Positions 17,305 to 25,912 of a DNA stretch of 64,000 bases are shown here, in pieces. Where the stretch lies: contig JAFAER010000160.1 of assembly GCA_023423895.1 (NCBI GenBank), forward strand, positions 62,001-126,000, in the 5' to 3' direction. The translations under genes and the position numbers were made by a program. The stretch is from Pseudomonadota bacterium. Its GTDB lineage: Bacteria > Myxococcota_A > Polyangia > Polyangiales > Polyangiaceae. The notes under the pieces were generated by a model, which worked only from the letters and a program-made list of their open reading frames with translations, searched no databases and was not told the DNA's origin. How positions within the stretch are numbered: position 1 is the first letter of the stretch; every line of letters begins with the position of its first letter.

Positions 17305-18048
17305 ATGGCTTTGTCCGAACGCGAGCCCGTCTCGACGCGCGTCTTGCGCGTGCTTTCGCGAGGCCCCCGTCCATCTCCGCAGCGGTTCGACGCCCCGGAG
17401 GTGTACGGACGCGCGGCCATCGCCCGCATCGCGGAGGCGCTCCCGCCGGTCGAGCGCGTTTATGCGAACATCCGCTTCTCGATCCTCCGTCCGAAGCTGC
17501 TCAGCGTCATGGACCTGCTGCTCCCGGACGAGGGGCGCATTCTCGACATCGGCTGCGGCTTCGGGCTCTTCGCCGCGTATTTCGGTCAGACGCAGAGTGG
17601 ACGGCAGATCGTCGGCGTCGATCCCGACGAGAAGCGCATCAAGCTGGCGAGGCGCGTATCCGATCGCGTTGGCCTCTCGGGCAACTCGTTCATCGCCGGT
17701 GACGCCAGGAGCGCGCGGCTCGAGGGGCCGTTCGCGGGCGCGTACGTGCTCGACGTCATGCATCACATCCCGGAGAAGGATCAGCGCCAGCTCCTCGAGC
17801 GCCTGCGCGATCTGCTCGCGCCTCGCGGTGTCCTCGTCATCAAGGACGTCACCACGGAGCCGGCGTTCGGGCTCGAGTTCACGCGCCTGCTCGATCGCGT
17901 GATGGTCGGTTGGGACGACCCGCTGCACTACCGGCATCACCGTGAGTGGGGCGAGATGCTCGCCTCCCTCGGCTTCCACGTCCGGATGGTGCGCGTCCCC
18001 GACGTGCTCCCGTACCCGCACGTGGTCATCGCCGCCACGAAACGCTGA
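17305..18048 (+). CDS. SAM-dependent class I methyltransferase
   Basis: 247 aa. Rossmann-fold methyltransferase: motif I ILDIGCGFGLFAAYF at about 80, the acidic motif II residue in VGVDPDEKR, motif III GDARS, and LDVMHHIPEKDQ at motif IV. This pattern is typical of small-molecule (lipid/quinone/sterol-like) methyltransferases. A long C-terminal segment rich in aromatic residues probably binds substrate; the substrate is unknown. It converges on hisB. Confidence 0.85.
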   Translation: MALSEREPVSTRVLRVLSRGPRPSPQRFDAPEVYGRAAIARIAEALPPVERVYANIRFSILRPKLLSVMDLLLPDEGRILDIGCGFGLFAAYFGQTQSGRQIVGVDPDEKRIKLARRVSDRVGLSGNSFIAGDARSARLEGPFAGAYVLDVMHHIPEKDQRQLLERLRDLLAPRGVLVIKDVTTEPAFGLEFTRLLDRVMVGWDDPLHYRHHREWGEMLASLGFHVRMVRVPDVLPYPHVVIAATKR

Positions 18049-18082
18049 CGCGAGCAGCGCTCGCTCGCGCAGCCGTGCGCCG

Positions 18083-18106
18083 AGGCTCCATCTCCCTCTG
18101 GAGCCT
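18083..18106. terminator. Hairpin between methyltransferase gene and hisB
   Basis: Perfect 8-bp arms AGGCTCCA (18083-18090) and TGGAGCCT (18099-18106) with an 8-nt pyrimidine loop, in the gap between convergent genes. No T-tract. Its right arm is part of the adjoining heptamer repeat. Confidence 0.45.
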
Positions 18107-18127
18107 GGAGCCCGGAGCCTGGAGCCT
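18100..18127 (+). repeat. Heptanucleotide tandem repeat, 4 copies
   Basis: Four copies of GGAGCC(T/C) end to end, intergenic, abutting the 3' end of hisB. Same unit length and copy number as the repeat at 7551-7578 but a different sequence. Confidence 0.8.
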
Positions 18128-18130
18128 GAT

Positions 18131-18733
18131 CTACAAACTCCCCTTCGTCGACGGGATCCCCGTCGCCCGCGGGTCGATCGACGCGGCTGCGCGCAGCGCC
18201 TTCGCAAACGTCTTGAAGCAAATCTCCGTCATGTGATGGAGGTTCGTGCCCGCGTGGAGCACGACGTGCAGGTTGCAGGCGGCCCCGCGCGCGAAGCCCT
18301 CGAAGAAGACCTCGGCGAGCTCGGTGTCCCAGTCGCCGATCTTCGCCTTCGGCATGGGGACCTCCCAGACGAAGAACTGCCGCCCGGACAGGTCCACCGC
18401 GCAGGTCGCGCGAGCCTCGTCCATCGGGAGCGTCGCCCAGCCGTAGCGCGCGATCCCGGCCTTGTCGCCGAGCGCGTTGGCGACCGCACGTCCGAGCACG
18501 ATGCCGACGTCCTCCGTCGTGTGGTGCCCGTCGATCTCGACGTCTCCCGTAGCCTTCACCGTGAGATCGAAGAGGCCGTGTCTGCCGATCTGATCGAGCA
18601 TGTGCGAGAGGAACGGGATCGGGGTCTGGATCTGGTTCTTCCCGCTACCGTCGAGCCCGATCTCGACGACGATCGACGTCTCCTTCGTCGTTCTTTCTTC
18701 ACGGCCTTGGCGCACGCGCGCACTAGAGCACAC
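18131..18733 (-). CDS. hisB: Imidazoleglycerol-phosphate dehydratase
   Basis: 200 aa, the usual monofunctional IGPD length. Catalyses the manganese-dependent dehydration step of histidine biosynthesis. Metal-binding signatures: FLSHMLDQ, DGHHTTEDVG near 68-77 and NLHHMTE near 165. The PMDEA and STKGSL segments are also characteristic. The gene stands alone, with no other his genes in the window, and is divergent from a Crp/Fnr regulator across about 55 nt. Residues 1-8 may not be translated if a later GTG is used. Confidence 0.93.
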   Translation of the reverse strand: MCSSARVRQGREERTTKETSIVVEIGLDGSGKNQIQTPIPFLSHMLDQIGRHGLFDLTVKATGDVEIDGHHTTEDVGIVLGRAVANALGDKAGIARYGWATLPMDEARATCAVDLSGRQFFVWEVPMPKAKIGDWDTELAEVFFEGFARGAACNLHVVLHAGTNLHHMTEICFKTFAKALRAAASIDPRATGIPSTKGSL

Positions 18734-18788
18734 GAGCCTCCCGCTTCCAAAGATTGCGAGCCGCCGGACCTTTCTCTATCGTCCCGGC

Positions 18789-19511
18789 GTGCCGCAGGAC
18801 GCGCATCCCCCTCACGATCGGCGCGACCCGCGCGCACCCGGCGAAGACGCGCTCGGCGATCTCTACGACGACGCCACGTCGCGCTACCTCATCGAGCACT
18901 ACGGCCGGCCCTTCGTGCAGGGCGACGTGCTCTACCGCGAGGGCGCCCCATCGACCCACGCGTTCCTCCTGCACCAGGGGCGGGTTCGTCTCCTCAAGCG
19001 CGTCCGTATGGTGGAGCGGAGCCTCTCGGTGCTTCGCCCCGGCGACCTGTTCGGCGAGGGCGCGATCCTCGACGGCGCCGTGCGCCTCTCGACGGCGGTG
19101 GCGCTCTCCGACGGCATCATGCTGTCGCTCGACAAGCCGGCGCTCCGGGCCATCCTGGAGCGTTTCCCACAGGTGGCCGAGCGCATCATCACGCTGCTCG
19201 TGCGCCGCGTCCGGGATGCCGAGGACCAGATCGAGGTGCTCCTCCTACGCGACACCCAGTCGAAGGTGGTGAGCGCGCTCCTCAAGATGGCACGGAACCA
19301 GCCGGGGCCCGTGGAGCTGATGGTCTCGCCGGTCGACCTCTCGAGCCGCGTCGGCCTCGACGTCGACACCGTGAAGCGGACCGTGCAGCGTCTCCGCGAC
19401 CAGCAGTACCTCCGCATCGTCGGCGAGCGCGTGGAGATCCCAGACGTGGATGCGTTGCGCCGCCTTTACGCCCTCCTGGGGACAAAAGACGAGCTCCGCG
19501 GCGAGCGCTGA
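18789..19511 (+). CDS. Crp/Fnr-family transcriptional regulator
   Basis: 240 aa from a GTG start; the longer open frame upstream overlaps divergent hisB and is not used. An N-terminal cNMP-binding-like beta-roll (GDVLYREGAPSTHAFLLHQGRVRL, with LRPGDLFGEGAILDG) is followed by a long dimerisation helix and a winged helix with recognition segment SRVGLDVDTVKRTVQRL. There is no cysteine cluster for an Fe-S centre. The RAV-type Arg-Ser/Thr of cAMP binders is replaced in GAVRLSTAVAL, so the effector is uncertain. Confidence 0.88.
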   Translation: MPQDAHPPHDRRDPRAPGEDALGDLYDDATSRYLIEHYGRPFVQGDVLYREGAPSTHAFLLHQGRVRLLKRVRMVERSLSVLRPGDLFGEGAILDGAVRLSTAVALSDGIMLSLDKPALRAILERFPQVAERIITLLVRRVRDAEDQIEVLLLRDTQSKVVSALLKMARNQPGPVELMVSPVDLSSRVGLDVDTVKRTVQRLRDQQYLRIVGERVEIPDVDALRRLYALLGTKDELRGER

Positions 19512-19722
19512 CGCGCTTGAAGTGCTTCATGAAGAACGCCGCCTAAGCGCGCGTCATCACTCGGTTCAACTGAGGTAGGACGTCGCAGCGCAATGCGTCA
19601 ACATGTAGGTCTTCGGTGCGCCTTGCCCGCCAAAAAACCGTGGAGTCCCGAGGCTTTGGTGGTGGACCGTTCAGGGTTGACGTCCGGGAAGCACTGGAGT
19701 ACTTCCCGCCGCCTACGACCTC

Positions 19723-20670
19723 ATGCGCATGCGCTCGCAAACGACCCATCGAGCCGCAGCACCTCGCGCCATCGCGGCGCGTAGGTTTGCTTTGTGGACA
19801 ACTCGTGGAGCGTTGGTGTCGGCGGCCATGCTCGTGCTCGTCGCATGCGCGAGCGGCAAGAGTCAGCAGCCGGGCGCCCAGAGCCCTGAGCGTCAGAGCG
19901 ACGCCGAGTACGACATCGCGCGCGACTTGTTCCAGAAGGGCAACCCGCGCCTTGCGCTCGATCACGTGCAGAAGGCCGTCTCGCTGAACGACGAGAACGA
20001 CAAGGCGCACTACCTGCAAGCGGCCATCCTGCTCGCGTTCTGCTCGGGACCGAGCGCCTTCGAAGCGCCGGACTGCAAGCTCGCGGACGTCGAGAAGAGC
20101 GCGCGCGCCGCGCTGAAGGTCAACCCGGACTTCCGCGACGCGAAGAACCTGCTCGGGCAGGTCCTCATCAACGGGAAGAAGTACAAGGAGGCGATCTCCG
20201 TCCTCGAGCCGCTCACCAAGGACCCGGCGTACGTCCACCCGTACCTGGCCTGGGGGAACCTCGGATGGGCGCAGGTGCTCGACGGCCAGGTCGACGCCGG
20301 GATCGCGTCCCTCAAGAACGCCGTGACCGAGCCGCGCTTCTGCGTCGGTCATTATCGGCTGGGCATCGGCTTCGAGAAGAAGGGCGATCCCGGCCAGGCG
20401 GAGCAGAGCTTCACCAGCGCTGTCTCGGTCGACGATCCGCAATGCACCGCGCTCCAGGACGCCTGGGAGGCCCGCGCACGCGTGCGCCTCAAGCTCGGCA
20501 AGGTCACGGACGCCCGCTCCGACTACGAGCGTTGCGTCGAGATTTCCAAAGAAACGCAGACAGGAAAGAACTGCGTTCGCGAGCTCGCGAAGATGGCAGC
20601 CGCCTCTTCCCCCGTGAGCCCGGCGAATGCGAACGGCGGCGGCGCGCAATCCTCAGCGGCCGCCCACTGA
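19723..20670 (+). CDS. TPR lipoprotein, possibly Tgl/PilF-like pilotin
   Basis: 315 aa as drawn; the first ~23 residues may be untranslated, since a TTG at 19792 gives a short n-region before lipobox LVLVAC (Cys42 in this numbering). The mature part is built of TPR helices from ~55 to 290 (NPRLALDHVQKAV, FRDAKNLLGQVLINGKKYKEAI, YVHPYLAWGNLGWAQ). The order TPR lipoprotein, HTH-TM protein, recO resembles the tgl region of myxobacteria, so a role in type IV pilus secretin assembly is suggested; this is context-based. Confidence 0.75.
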   Translation: MRMRSQTTHRAAAPRAIAARRFALWTTRGALVSAAMLVLVACASGKSQQPGAQSPERQSDAEYDIARDLFQKGNPRLALDHVQKAVSLNDENDKAHYLQAAILLAFCSGPSAFEAPDCKLADVEKSARAALKVNPDFRDAKNLLGQVLINGKKYKEAISVLEPLTKDPAYVHPYLAWGNLGWAQVLDGQVDAGIASLKNAVTEPRFCVGHYRLGIGFEKKGDPGQAEQSFTSAVSVDDPQCTALQDAWEARARVRLKLGKVTDARSDYERCVEISKETQTGKNCVRELAKMAAASSPVSPANANGGGAQSSAAAH

Positions 20671-20710
20671 AGCTCCCGCGAAGTGAACCCAAGCGAATGA
20701 CGAGGACGAC

Positions 20711-21166
20711 GTGAGCGGTAACGAGACGGTCGGAACGACCCTGCGGCAGCAGCGCGAGAAAAAGCGCATGGGGCTCGCAGAGGTATCGCGCGTGACGCGC
20801 ATCCCCGTGACCACCCTCGAGTCGATCGAGCAGGACCATTTCGACGATCTGCCTGGCGAGGTGTTCGTGAAGGGCTTCTTGAAGTCCTACGCCCAGACGC
20901 TCGGGCTCATGCCCGAGGACATCGTCGCCCGCTACACCGCGAGCCGTCGGGTGGCGATGGTGACGCCGCTGCCGGTCGCGTCGCCCGTCCAGGCGGCTCA
21001 TGGCGGGCAGGGGCGGCGCTTCGGTGTGGCCATCGCGCTCGTCCTGCTCCTCATCCTGTTCACGCTCGCGCTGTCGATCGTGCTCAAGCCCCGTGGCCGT
21101 GACATGCCGCCGGAGCTCTCGCAGCGCTCGACGGAGAGCACGCCGACCCTCACCATCACGGGGTGA
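20711..21166 (+). CDS. RodZ-like HTH membrane protein
   Basis: 151 aa, GTG start. N-terminal Xre-like helix-turn-helix of the HTH_25/RodZ type (LRQQREKKRMGLAEVSRVTRI...IEQDHFDDLPGEVFVKGFLKSYAQTLG) followed by a linker, one transmembrane helix (about 103-123) and a short outside tail. RodZ homologues link MreB to the membrane, but this one lacks a long periplasmic domain. The stop overlaps recO (GTGA). Confidence 0.8.
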   Translation: MSGNETVGTTLRQQREKKRMGLAEVSRVTRIPVTTLESIEQDHFDDLPGEVFVKGFLKSYAQTLGLMPEDIVARYTASRRVAMVTPLPVASPVQAAHGGQGRRFGVAIALVLLLILFTLALSIVLKPRGRDMPPELSQRSTESTPTLTITG

Positions 21167-21903
21167 TCCGACGCATCGACTCCGTCGCGCTGCTGGTTCG
21201 CAGCGTGCCCTACGGCGAGGCGGACGTCATCGCGACCTTCTTCACGCGCGAGAGCGGGAAGATCCCGGCGATCGTCCGCGGCGCGCGGAGATCGTCGAAA
21301 CGATTCGGCGGTGCGCTCGAGCCGATCCACGAGCTCGTGGTGTCACTCGAGGACAAGGGCAGGGAGCTCTGTCTCCTCAAGGAGGCAAGGATCCAGCGGC
21401 CGCGCGCAGGCATCGCGACGAGCCTCGAGGCGATGGAGGCCGCCGGGCAGGCGCTTCGCTGGGTTCGGCACCTCTGTCCCGCACGCACGCCGGAGCCTGC
21501 CGCCTGGCGTTCGCTCGAGGAGGTCCTCGACGCGCTCGACGCGCTCGACGCGAAAGCCGGTCAGACCGCGAACGAAGCGCGTCGGCACGTCGCGATCTTC
21601 GGCGTGAGGCTGCTCACGGACATGGGCTACGCCCTCGAGCTCGACCGTTGCATTCGCTGCGGGAGGACATGCCCCGACGGTCGTTCGGCGTTCGTCGATG
21701 CGACCGGTGGCGGCCTCGTCTGCACGAGCTGCGGCGGCGCCCGCCGGACGATCAGCGGCGAGCTCCGGGCCCTCGCCTCACGCGCCCAGCGCGGGGAGCT
21801 CGTCGAGCTCACGTGGGAAGCCGCCGGCGAGCTCATCGACATCATCGAAGAGGCCATGGCCGCGCACGCCGACTTCGACCCGGGCGCCCAAGGCCGGGAC
21901 TGA
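21163..21903 (+). CDS. recO: DNA repair protein RecO
   Basis: 246 aa. Mediator of RecF-pathway recombination: binds DNA and helps load RecA. N-terminal OB-fold with VALLVRSVPYGEADVIATFFT and GKIPAIVRGARRS, then a helical region with a four-cysteine zinc site CIRC...CTSC near residues 164-190. GTG start overlapping the preceding stop, so probably translated from the same message. Confidence 0.92.
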   Translation: MIRRIDSVALLVRSVPYGEADVIATFFTRESGKIPAIVRGARRSSKRFGGALEPIHELVVSLEDKGRELCLLKEARIQRPRAGIATSLEAMEAAGQALRWVRHLCPARTPEPAAWRSLEEVLDALDALDAKAGQTANEARRHVAIFGVRLLTDMGYALELDRCIRCGRTCPDGRSAFVDATGGGLVCTSCGGARRTISGELRALASRAQRGELVELTWEAAGELIDIIEEAMAAHADFDPGAQGRD

Positions 21904-22005
21904 GCCCTCCGCGAGGAGTGGGCCGCGACCAGCCGTGGCTGCGCGTCGTCGAGCACATCCGTAAAGCTTGTAGGCAGCGGCCATCCGATGAGAGCATCGG
22001 GGGAT

Positions 22006-22968
22006 ATGGACGTTGCTTGTTTCGGCGAGCTTCTCTGGGACTTCTACGAGGCCGATGCCAAGACCGAGAAGGAGCCGATCGCGCGGCAGTTCCGGCGGGA
22101 GCTCGGAGGTGTGTCGGCCAACGTGGCCGTCGCCCTCGCCCGTCTCGGCGTCAAAGTCGGCGCGGTCGGAGCGGTGGGCAAGGACAAGCTCGGCGCAGCG
22201 CTGGAAGCGGCGCTCGGCGCCGAGGGGGTCGATACCGCGCACGTGATCCGGCTTCCGGCGTCGACGGGGATCACCTTCGTCACGCACGGAGCGACGGGAG
22301 ATGCCTCCTTCATCCCGTATCGCGGTGGCACCGCCGACATGATGCTCGGCGAGGCCGAGGTGACCGCCGCGATGGGCAAGGCACGGTTCGCGCTCGTGTC
22401 GTCGACGAGCATGTTGCCGAGCACACGGGCCGCGACCGAGAAGTTCCTGGGCGCCGTCGACAAGGCCAAAGGCACCGTCGTCGTCGACCTCAACGTCCGC
22501 GCGCATCTCTGGGCGGACGAGGCCGCGATGCGAAACGCGGTGAAGGAGCTCGTCGCGCGCGCCGCTCTCGTGAAGGGCTCGGAGCGCGATCTCAACGCGC
22601 TCGCCGGCAAACGCGGCGTCTCGTGGCTCGAGGAAAACGCCAAGCAGGCCACCTGGATCTTCACGCGCGGAGAGAACGGCGCGGCCGCGGTGGGGGCACA
22701 CGGACAGGCTACGGCTCCGACGAAGCGCGTCCGTTGCATCGATCGCTCCGGCGCGGGCGACGCGTTCATCGCTGGCGTCCTCGCGGTGCTCGTGAAGGCC
22801 GGCGCCAAGCCGGGCGGCCCCGAGTGGAAGGACACCAAGCTCTGGACGCGTGCGCTCGAGGTCGGTCATCTCCTCGGCGCGAAGGTCGTGGCCGCGCTCG
22901 GCGCAACCAACGGGCTCGTCGGGCTCGACGACGTCAAAGCACGGCTTTCGGCTGCCAAGAAAGCATGA
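22006..22968 (+). CDS. PfkB-family carbohydrate kinase
   Basis: 320 aa from the ATG at 22006; an in-frame ATG at 21988 adds six residues. Ribokinase-fold sugar kinase: N-terminal CFGELLWDF, the substrate glycine pair in GGVSANVAVALARLG, and the anion-hole/catalytic-Asp motif DRSGAGDAFIAG near residue 240. The closest feel is fructokinase-like, but substrate specificity is not readable. Confidence 0.88.
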   Translation: MDVACFGELLWDFYEADAKTEKEPIARQFRRELGGVSANVAVALARLGVKVGAVGAVGKDKLGAALEAALGAEGVDTAHVIRLPASTGITFVTHGATGDASFIPYRGGTADMMLGEAEVTAAMGKARFALVSSTSMLPSTRAATEKFLGAVDKAKGTVVVDLNVRAHLWADEAAMRNAVKELVARAALVKGSERDLNALAGKRGVSWLEENAKQATWIFTRGENGAAAVGAHGQATAPTKRVRCIDRSGAGDAFIAGVLAVLVKAGAKPGGPEWKDTKLWTRALEVGHLLGAKVVAALGATNGLVGLDDVKARLSAAKKA

Positions 22969-23000
22969 TCGCCGGCGGCCGGGCGTTGTAAGACCGACCC

Positions 23001-23360
23001 ATGCAGGACCCCCGAACGCGGTGCAAGGCCGTGCGCTCGCCGCGCGGCGCAAAGGTCACGGAGATCGACTGGGGCGACGGCCACAAGGGCATCTACCCGC
23101 ACGTGATCCTCCGCGGGTATTGCCCTTGTGCCGGATGTCAGGGCCACACCGGCACCATTTCGTTCATCGAGCCGACCAGTGACATCCAGACGGAGCTCGA
23201 CCAGATCGATCCCGTCGGCAACTACGCGCTCCGTCTCCAGTGGTTCGACGGTCACGGCAGCGGTCTCTACTCGTACAAGTATCTGCGCGCGCTCTGCCAA
23301 TGTGACGAGTGCCGGCCCGGTAGCCTCAAGGACGAGCGCGGTGAGCTCCCGCGCATGTGA
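23001..23360 (+). CDS. DUF971 (GBBH-like N-terminal) domain protein
   Basis: 119 aa. DUF971 signature: IDWGDGHKGIYPHVILRGYCPCAGCQG near the middle, then NYALRLQWFDGHGSGLYSYKYLRALC. Four clustered Cys suggest metal binding (Zn or Fe-S). DUF971 proteins are often linked to Fe-S cluster assembly or fused to hydroxylases; no specific role is shown here. It is followed 3 nt later by murJ. Confidence 0.85.
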   Translation: MQDPRTRCKAVRSPRGAKVTEIDWGDGHKGIYPHVILRGYCPCAGCQGHTGTISFIEPTSDIQTELDQIDPVGNYALRLQWFDGHGSGLYSYKYLRALCQCDECRPGSLKDERGELPRM

Positions 23361-23363
23361 GCC

Positions 23364-25061
23364 ATGACGGAGGGGAGCCGCGCGGAGTCCCGTGCAGCTG
23401 CTTCGCCGCCCGCGTCCGCCGCCGGCCTGGTGACCGAGCGCGTGACGGAGGGGAGGACCGAGGGGAAGACCGAGCGGGAGAAGATCGTCGGACGCGCCGG
23501 GGTCGTCGGTGCCGGCACGCTCCTCTCGCGGATCCTCGGGTTCGGTCGCGACGCGGTGATCGCGGCGCTCTTCACGCGGCGGGAGACGGACGCCTTCTGG
23601 GTCGCGCTGACGATCCCGAACGCGCTCCGGCAGCTCCTCGCCGAAGGCGCCGTGTCGAGCGCGGTCGTCCCGGTCATGAGCGAGCGGCTCGCGAAAGGCG
23701 GCGACGAAGCGGCGAGGCCATTTTTCGCCCGCGCACGCGGCGTCTCGCTTGCGGCGCTCGTCGTCGTGACCGTGCTCGGCATCGTCTTCGCGCGCGAGCT
23801 CACGTGGCTCTTCGCGTCGGGGTATTCGGACGAGCCGGACGCGGCAGGCACGTCGAAGCTCGAGCTGACGACGAGCCTCACGCGCGTCATGTTCCCGTAC
23901 ATCCTCTTCATGGGGACGGCGGCGCTCGGTATGGCGGCGCTGAACGCGAAGCGGCGTTTCGCGGTCGCCGCCTTCGCGCCCGCGCTGTTCAGCGTCGGCA
24001 TCGTCGGCGCCGCCTTCGCGCTACGAGGCCCGCTGGCCGAGCGCGGAGTGGATCCCGCGATGACGCTCGCGATCGGCGTCCTGATCGGCGGCGTCCTCCA
24101 GGTCGTCGCGCAGATCCCGGCGCTCCGTCGCATCGGTTACGCGTCGCTGCCACGCTTCGACCTGCGCGATCCGCATGTCCGCGAGATGCTCCGGCGCATC
24201 CTCCCGATGACGTTCGGCCTCGGCGTCTACTACGTCGACCTCGTGCTCTCGCGCAGGTTCCTCTCCGAGCTCGGCGAGGGCGCGCAGAGCTGGTTCGCGT
24301 GGGCGTCGCGGCTCTGCGATCTGCCGCAGGGCATCTTCGTGATGGCGATCTCGAGCGCGACGCTCCCGTCCCTGGCGACGTTCGCCGCGAAGGGCGAGAC
24401 CGACGAGCTGGTCGCCACCTGGGCGCACGGGATGCGCCTCGCGATGTTCGTCGCGATCCCGTGCAGCGTCGCCCTCATCGTCCTCGGCGAGCCGCTCGTG
24501 GTGCTGCTCTTCGAGCGTGGTCACTTCGACCCGGAGTCGTCGCATCAGACCGCGCGCGCGCTCGCGTGGCAGGGCGGCGCCATCTTCACGGTCGCGGCGA
24601 CGCGCCAGCTCGTCCCCGCGTTCCATGCGCTCGGCGACACGCGCACGCCGGTCGTCGTGAGCGCGATCGATCTCGTGGCGTTCATCGTCCTCGCGCTCAC
24701 GCTTCGCGGGCCGTTCGGCCACGTCGGGATCAGCATCGCGGTTGCAGGCTCGAGCGCCGTGCAGATGCTCTTGCTCGTCTACGGGCTCCAGCGCCGCCTC
24801 GGCTCGCTCCGCGGTGGGGAGATCCTGGGCTCCGCCGTTCGGGTGATCGGCGCGTCCGCGATCGCCGGCGTCGCGAGCGGCGCGCTCGCCCACGTCCTCG
24901 AAGGCGCGGTTTCTGGAGCCGTCGGTCGAGCGCTGCCGGGCCTGGCGTCGGCCATCCTCTTCGGCTTCGTCTTCCTCGCCTCTGCCTGGGGGCTCGGTGC
25001 GCGCGAGCTCGCGGAGGTCGCCGGGCCGCTACGGCGGCGTCTCCTCCGACGGCGGGCGTAG
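23364..25061 (+). CDS. murJ: Lipid II flippase MurJ (MviN family)
   Basis: 565 aa integral membrane protein of the MOP superfamily that moves lipid II across the cytoplasmic membrane for peptidoglycan synthesis. After a ~40-residue charged N-terminal tail (Thr/Glu/Gly-rich, unusual) come signature segments AGTLLSRILGFGRDAVIAALFT, TDAFWVALTIPNALRQLLAEGAVSSAVVPV and LPQGIFVMAISSATLPSL. About 14 hydrophobic helices fit MurJ. Essential cell-wall gene in most bacteria. Confidence 0.93.
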   Translation: MTEGSRAESRAAASPPASAAGLVTERVTEGRTEGKTEREKIVGRAGVVGAGTLLSRILGFGRDAVIAALFTRRETDAFWVALTIPNALRQLLAEGAVSSAVVPVMSERLAKGGDEAARPFFARARGVSLAALVVVTVLGIVFARELTWLFASGYSDEPDAAGTSKLELTTSLTRVMFPYILFMGTAALGMAALNAKRRFAVAAFAPALFSVGIVGAAFALRGPLAERGVDPAMTLAIGVLIGGVLQVVAQIPALRRIGYASLPRFDLRDPHVREMLRRILPMTFGLGVYYVDLVLSRRFLSELGEGAQSWFAWASRLCDLPQGIFVMAISSATLPSLATFAAKGETDELVATWAHGMRLAMFVAIPCSVALIVLGEPLVVLLFERGHFDPESSHQTARALAWQGGAIFTVAATRQLVPAFHALGDTRTPVVVSAIDLVAFIVLALTLRGPFGHVGISIAVAGSSAVQMLLLVYGLQRRLGSLRGGEILGSAVRVIGASAIAGVASGALAHVLEGAVSGAVGRALPGLASAILFGFVFLASAWGLGARELAEVAGPLRRRLLRRRA

Positions 25062-25157
25062 GCAGCGCGCACCGCAGCAGCTCGGCAGATGGGCCTTGCA
25101 CGTCACGGCGCAGCGGAAAGACTGGCCGCTCGCACGTGGCGGTTGTAAGGCGAGGCC

Positions 25158-25907
25158 GTGCCGCAGCCGAACCAGAGCGCCAAGAAGAAGGCCGCGACGC
25201 CTTCCACCCCGAAGCCCGGCAAAGGGGAGGGAGGGATCCGCGTCTCCCGCGCCGAGTTCGCGGCGGGAGCGGCGCGACGCGACCAGGTGCCGCCCGCGAA
25301 AGACTTCGAGGACGCCCCCGAGATCGCCTTCGCGGGCCGATCGAACGTCGGCAAGTCGAGCCTGCTGAACATGATGCTCGCGCGCAAAGGTCTCGCGCGG
25401 ACGAGCAACACGCCCGGCTGCACGCGCCAGATCAACTTCTTCGACGTCGGGCTCGCCAAGGCCGCGCCCCGGCCGGCCGAGGCGGGGGATGCTGCCGCGG
25501 ATCCGAAGCCGGAGCTGCCGTCGCGCGTCATCTTCGTCGACCTGCCCGGCTACGGCTACGCGAAGGTCTCGAAGTCCGAGGCCACGGCCTGGAAAGAGCT
25601 CCTCGAGGGCTACCTCCACCAGCGCCCGACGCTGCGCGCGGTCGTGGTCCTCGTCGACATCCGGCGCGGCCTCGAACAAGAGGAGCTCGACCTCGTCGAG
25701 TTCCTCGCCGAGCGTCCGTCGCTGCGCGTCATCATTGCGGTGACGAAGGTCGACAAGCTCGCCCGTTCTGCGCAAAAACCCGCCCTCGACCGGCTCTCCA
25801 AGGGGCCGGACGGCGAGCGGCTCGAGGTCGTCGCGACGAGCGCCGAGACCGGGGCGGGCCGAGAAGCGCTCTGGGGGCGCATCCTCGATGCGTGTCGTGT
25901 AGACTGA
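25158..25907 (+). CDS. engB: Ribosome-biogenesis GTPase EngB/YsxC with an extra loop
   Basis: 249 aa, GTG start. TRAFAC-class GTPase acting in large-subunit assembly. G1 GRSNVGKSS, G2 around TSNTPGCTRQINFF, G3 DLPGYGYAKV, G4 TKVDK and G5 TSAETG are all present. Between G2 and G3 there is an insertion of about 22 residues (Ala/Pro-rich, starting AKAAPRP) where most EngB proteins have a tight turn, and the N-terminus carries a ~45-residue Lys/Pro-rich tail. Confidence 0.92.
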   Translation: MPQPNQSAKKKAATPSTPKPGKGEGGIRVSRAEFAAGAARRDQVPPAKDFEDAPEIAFAGRSNVGKSSLLNMMLARKGLARTSNTPGCTRQINFFDVGLAKAAPRPAEAGDAAADPKPELPSRVIFVDLPGYGYAKVSKSEATAWKELLEGYLHQRPTLRAVVVLVDIRRGLEQEELDLVEFLAERPSLRVIIAVTKVDKLARSAQKPALDRLSKGPDGERLEVVATSAETGAGREALWGRILDACRVD

Positions 25908-25912
25908 CGAGG

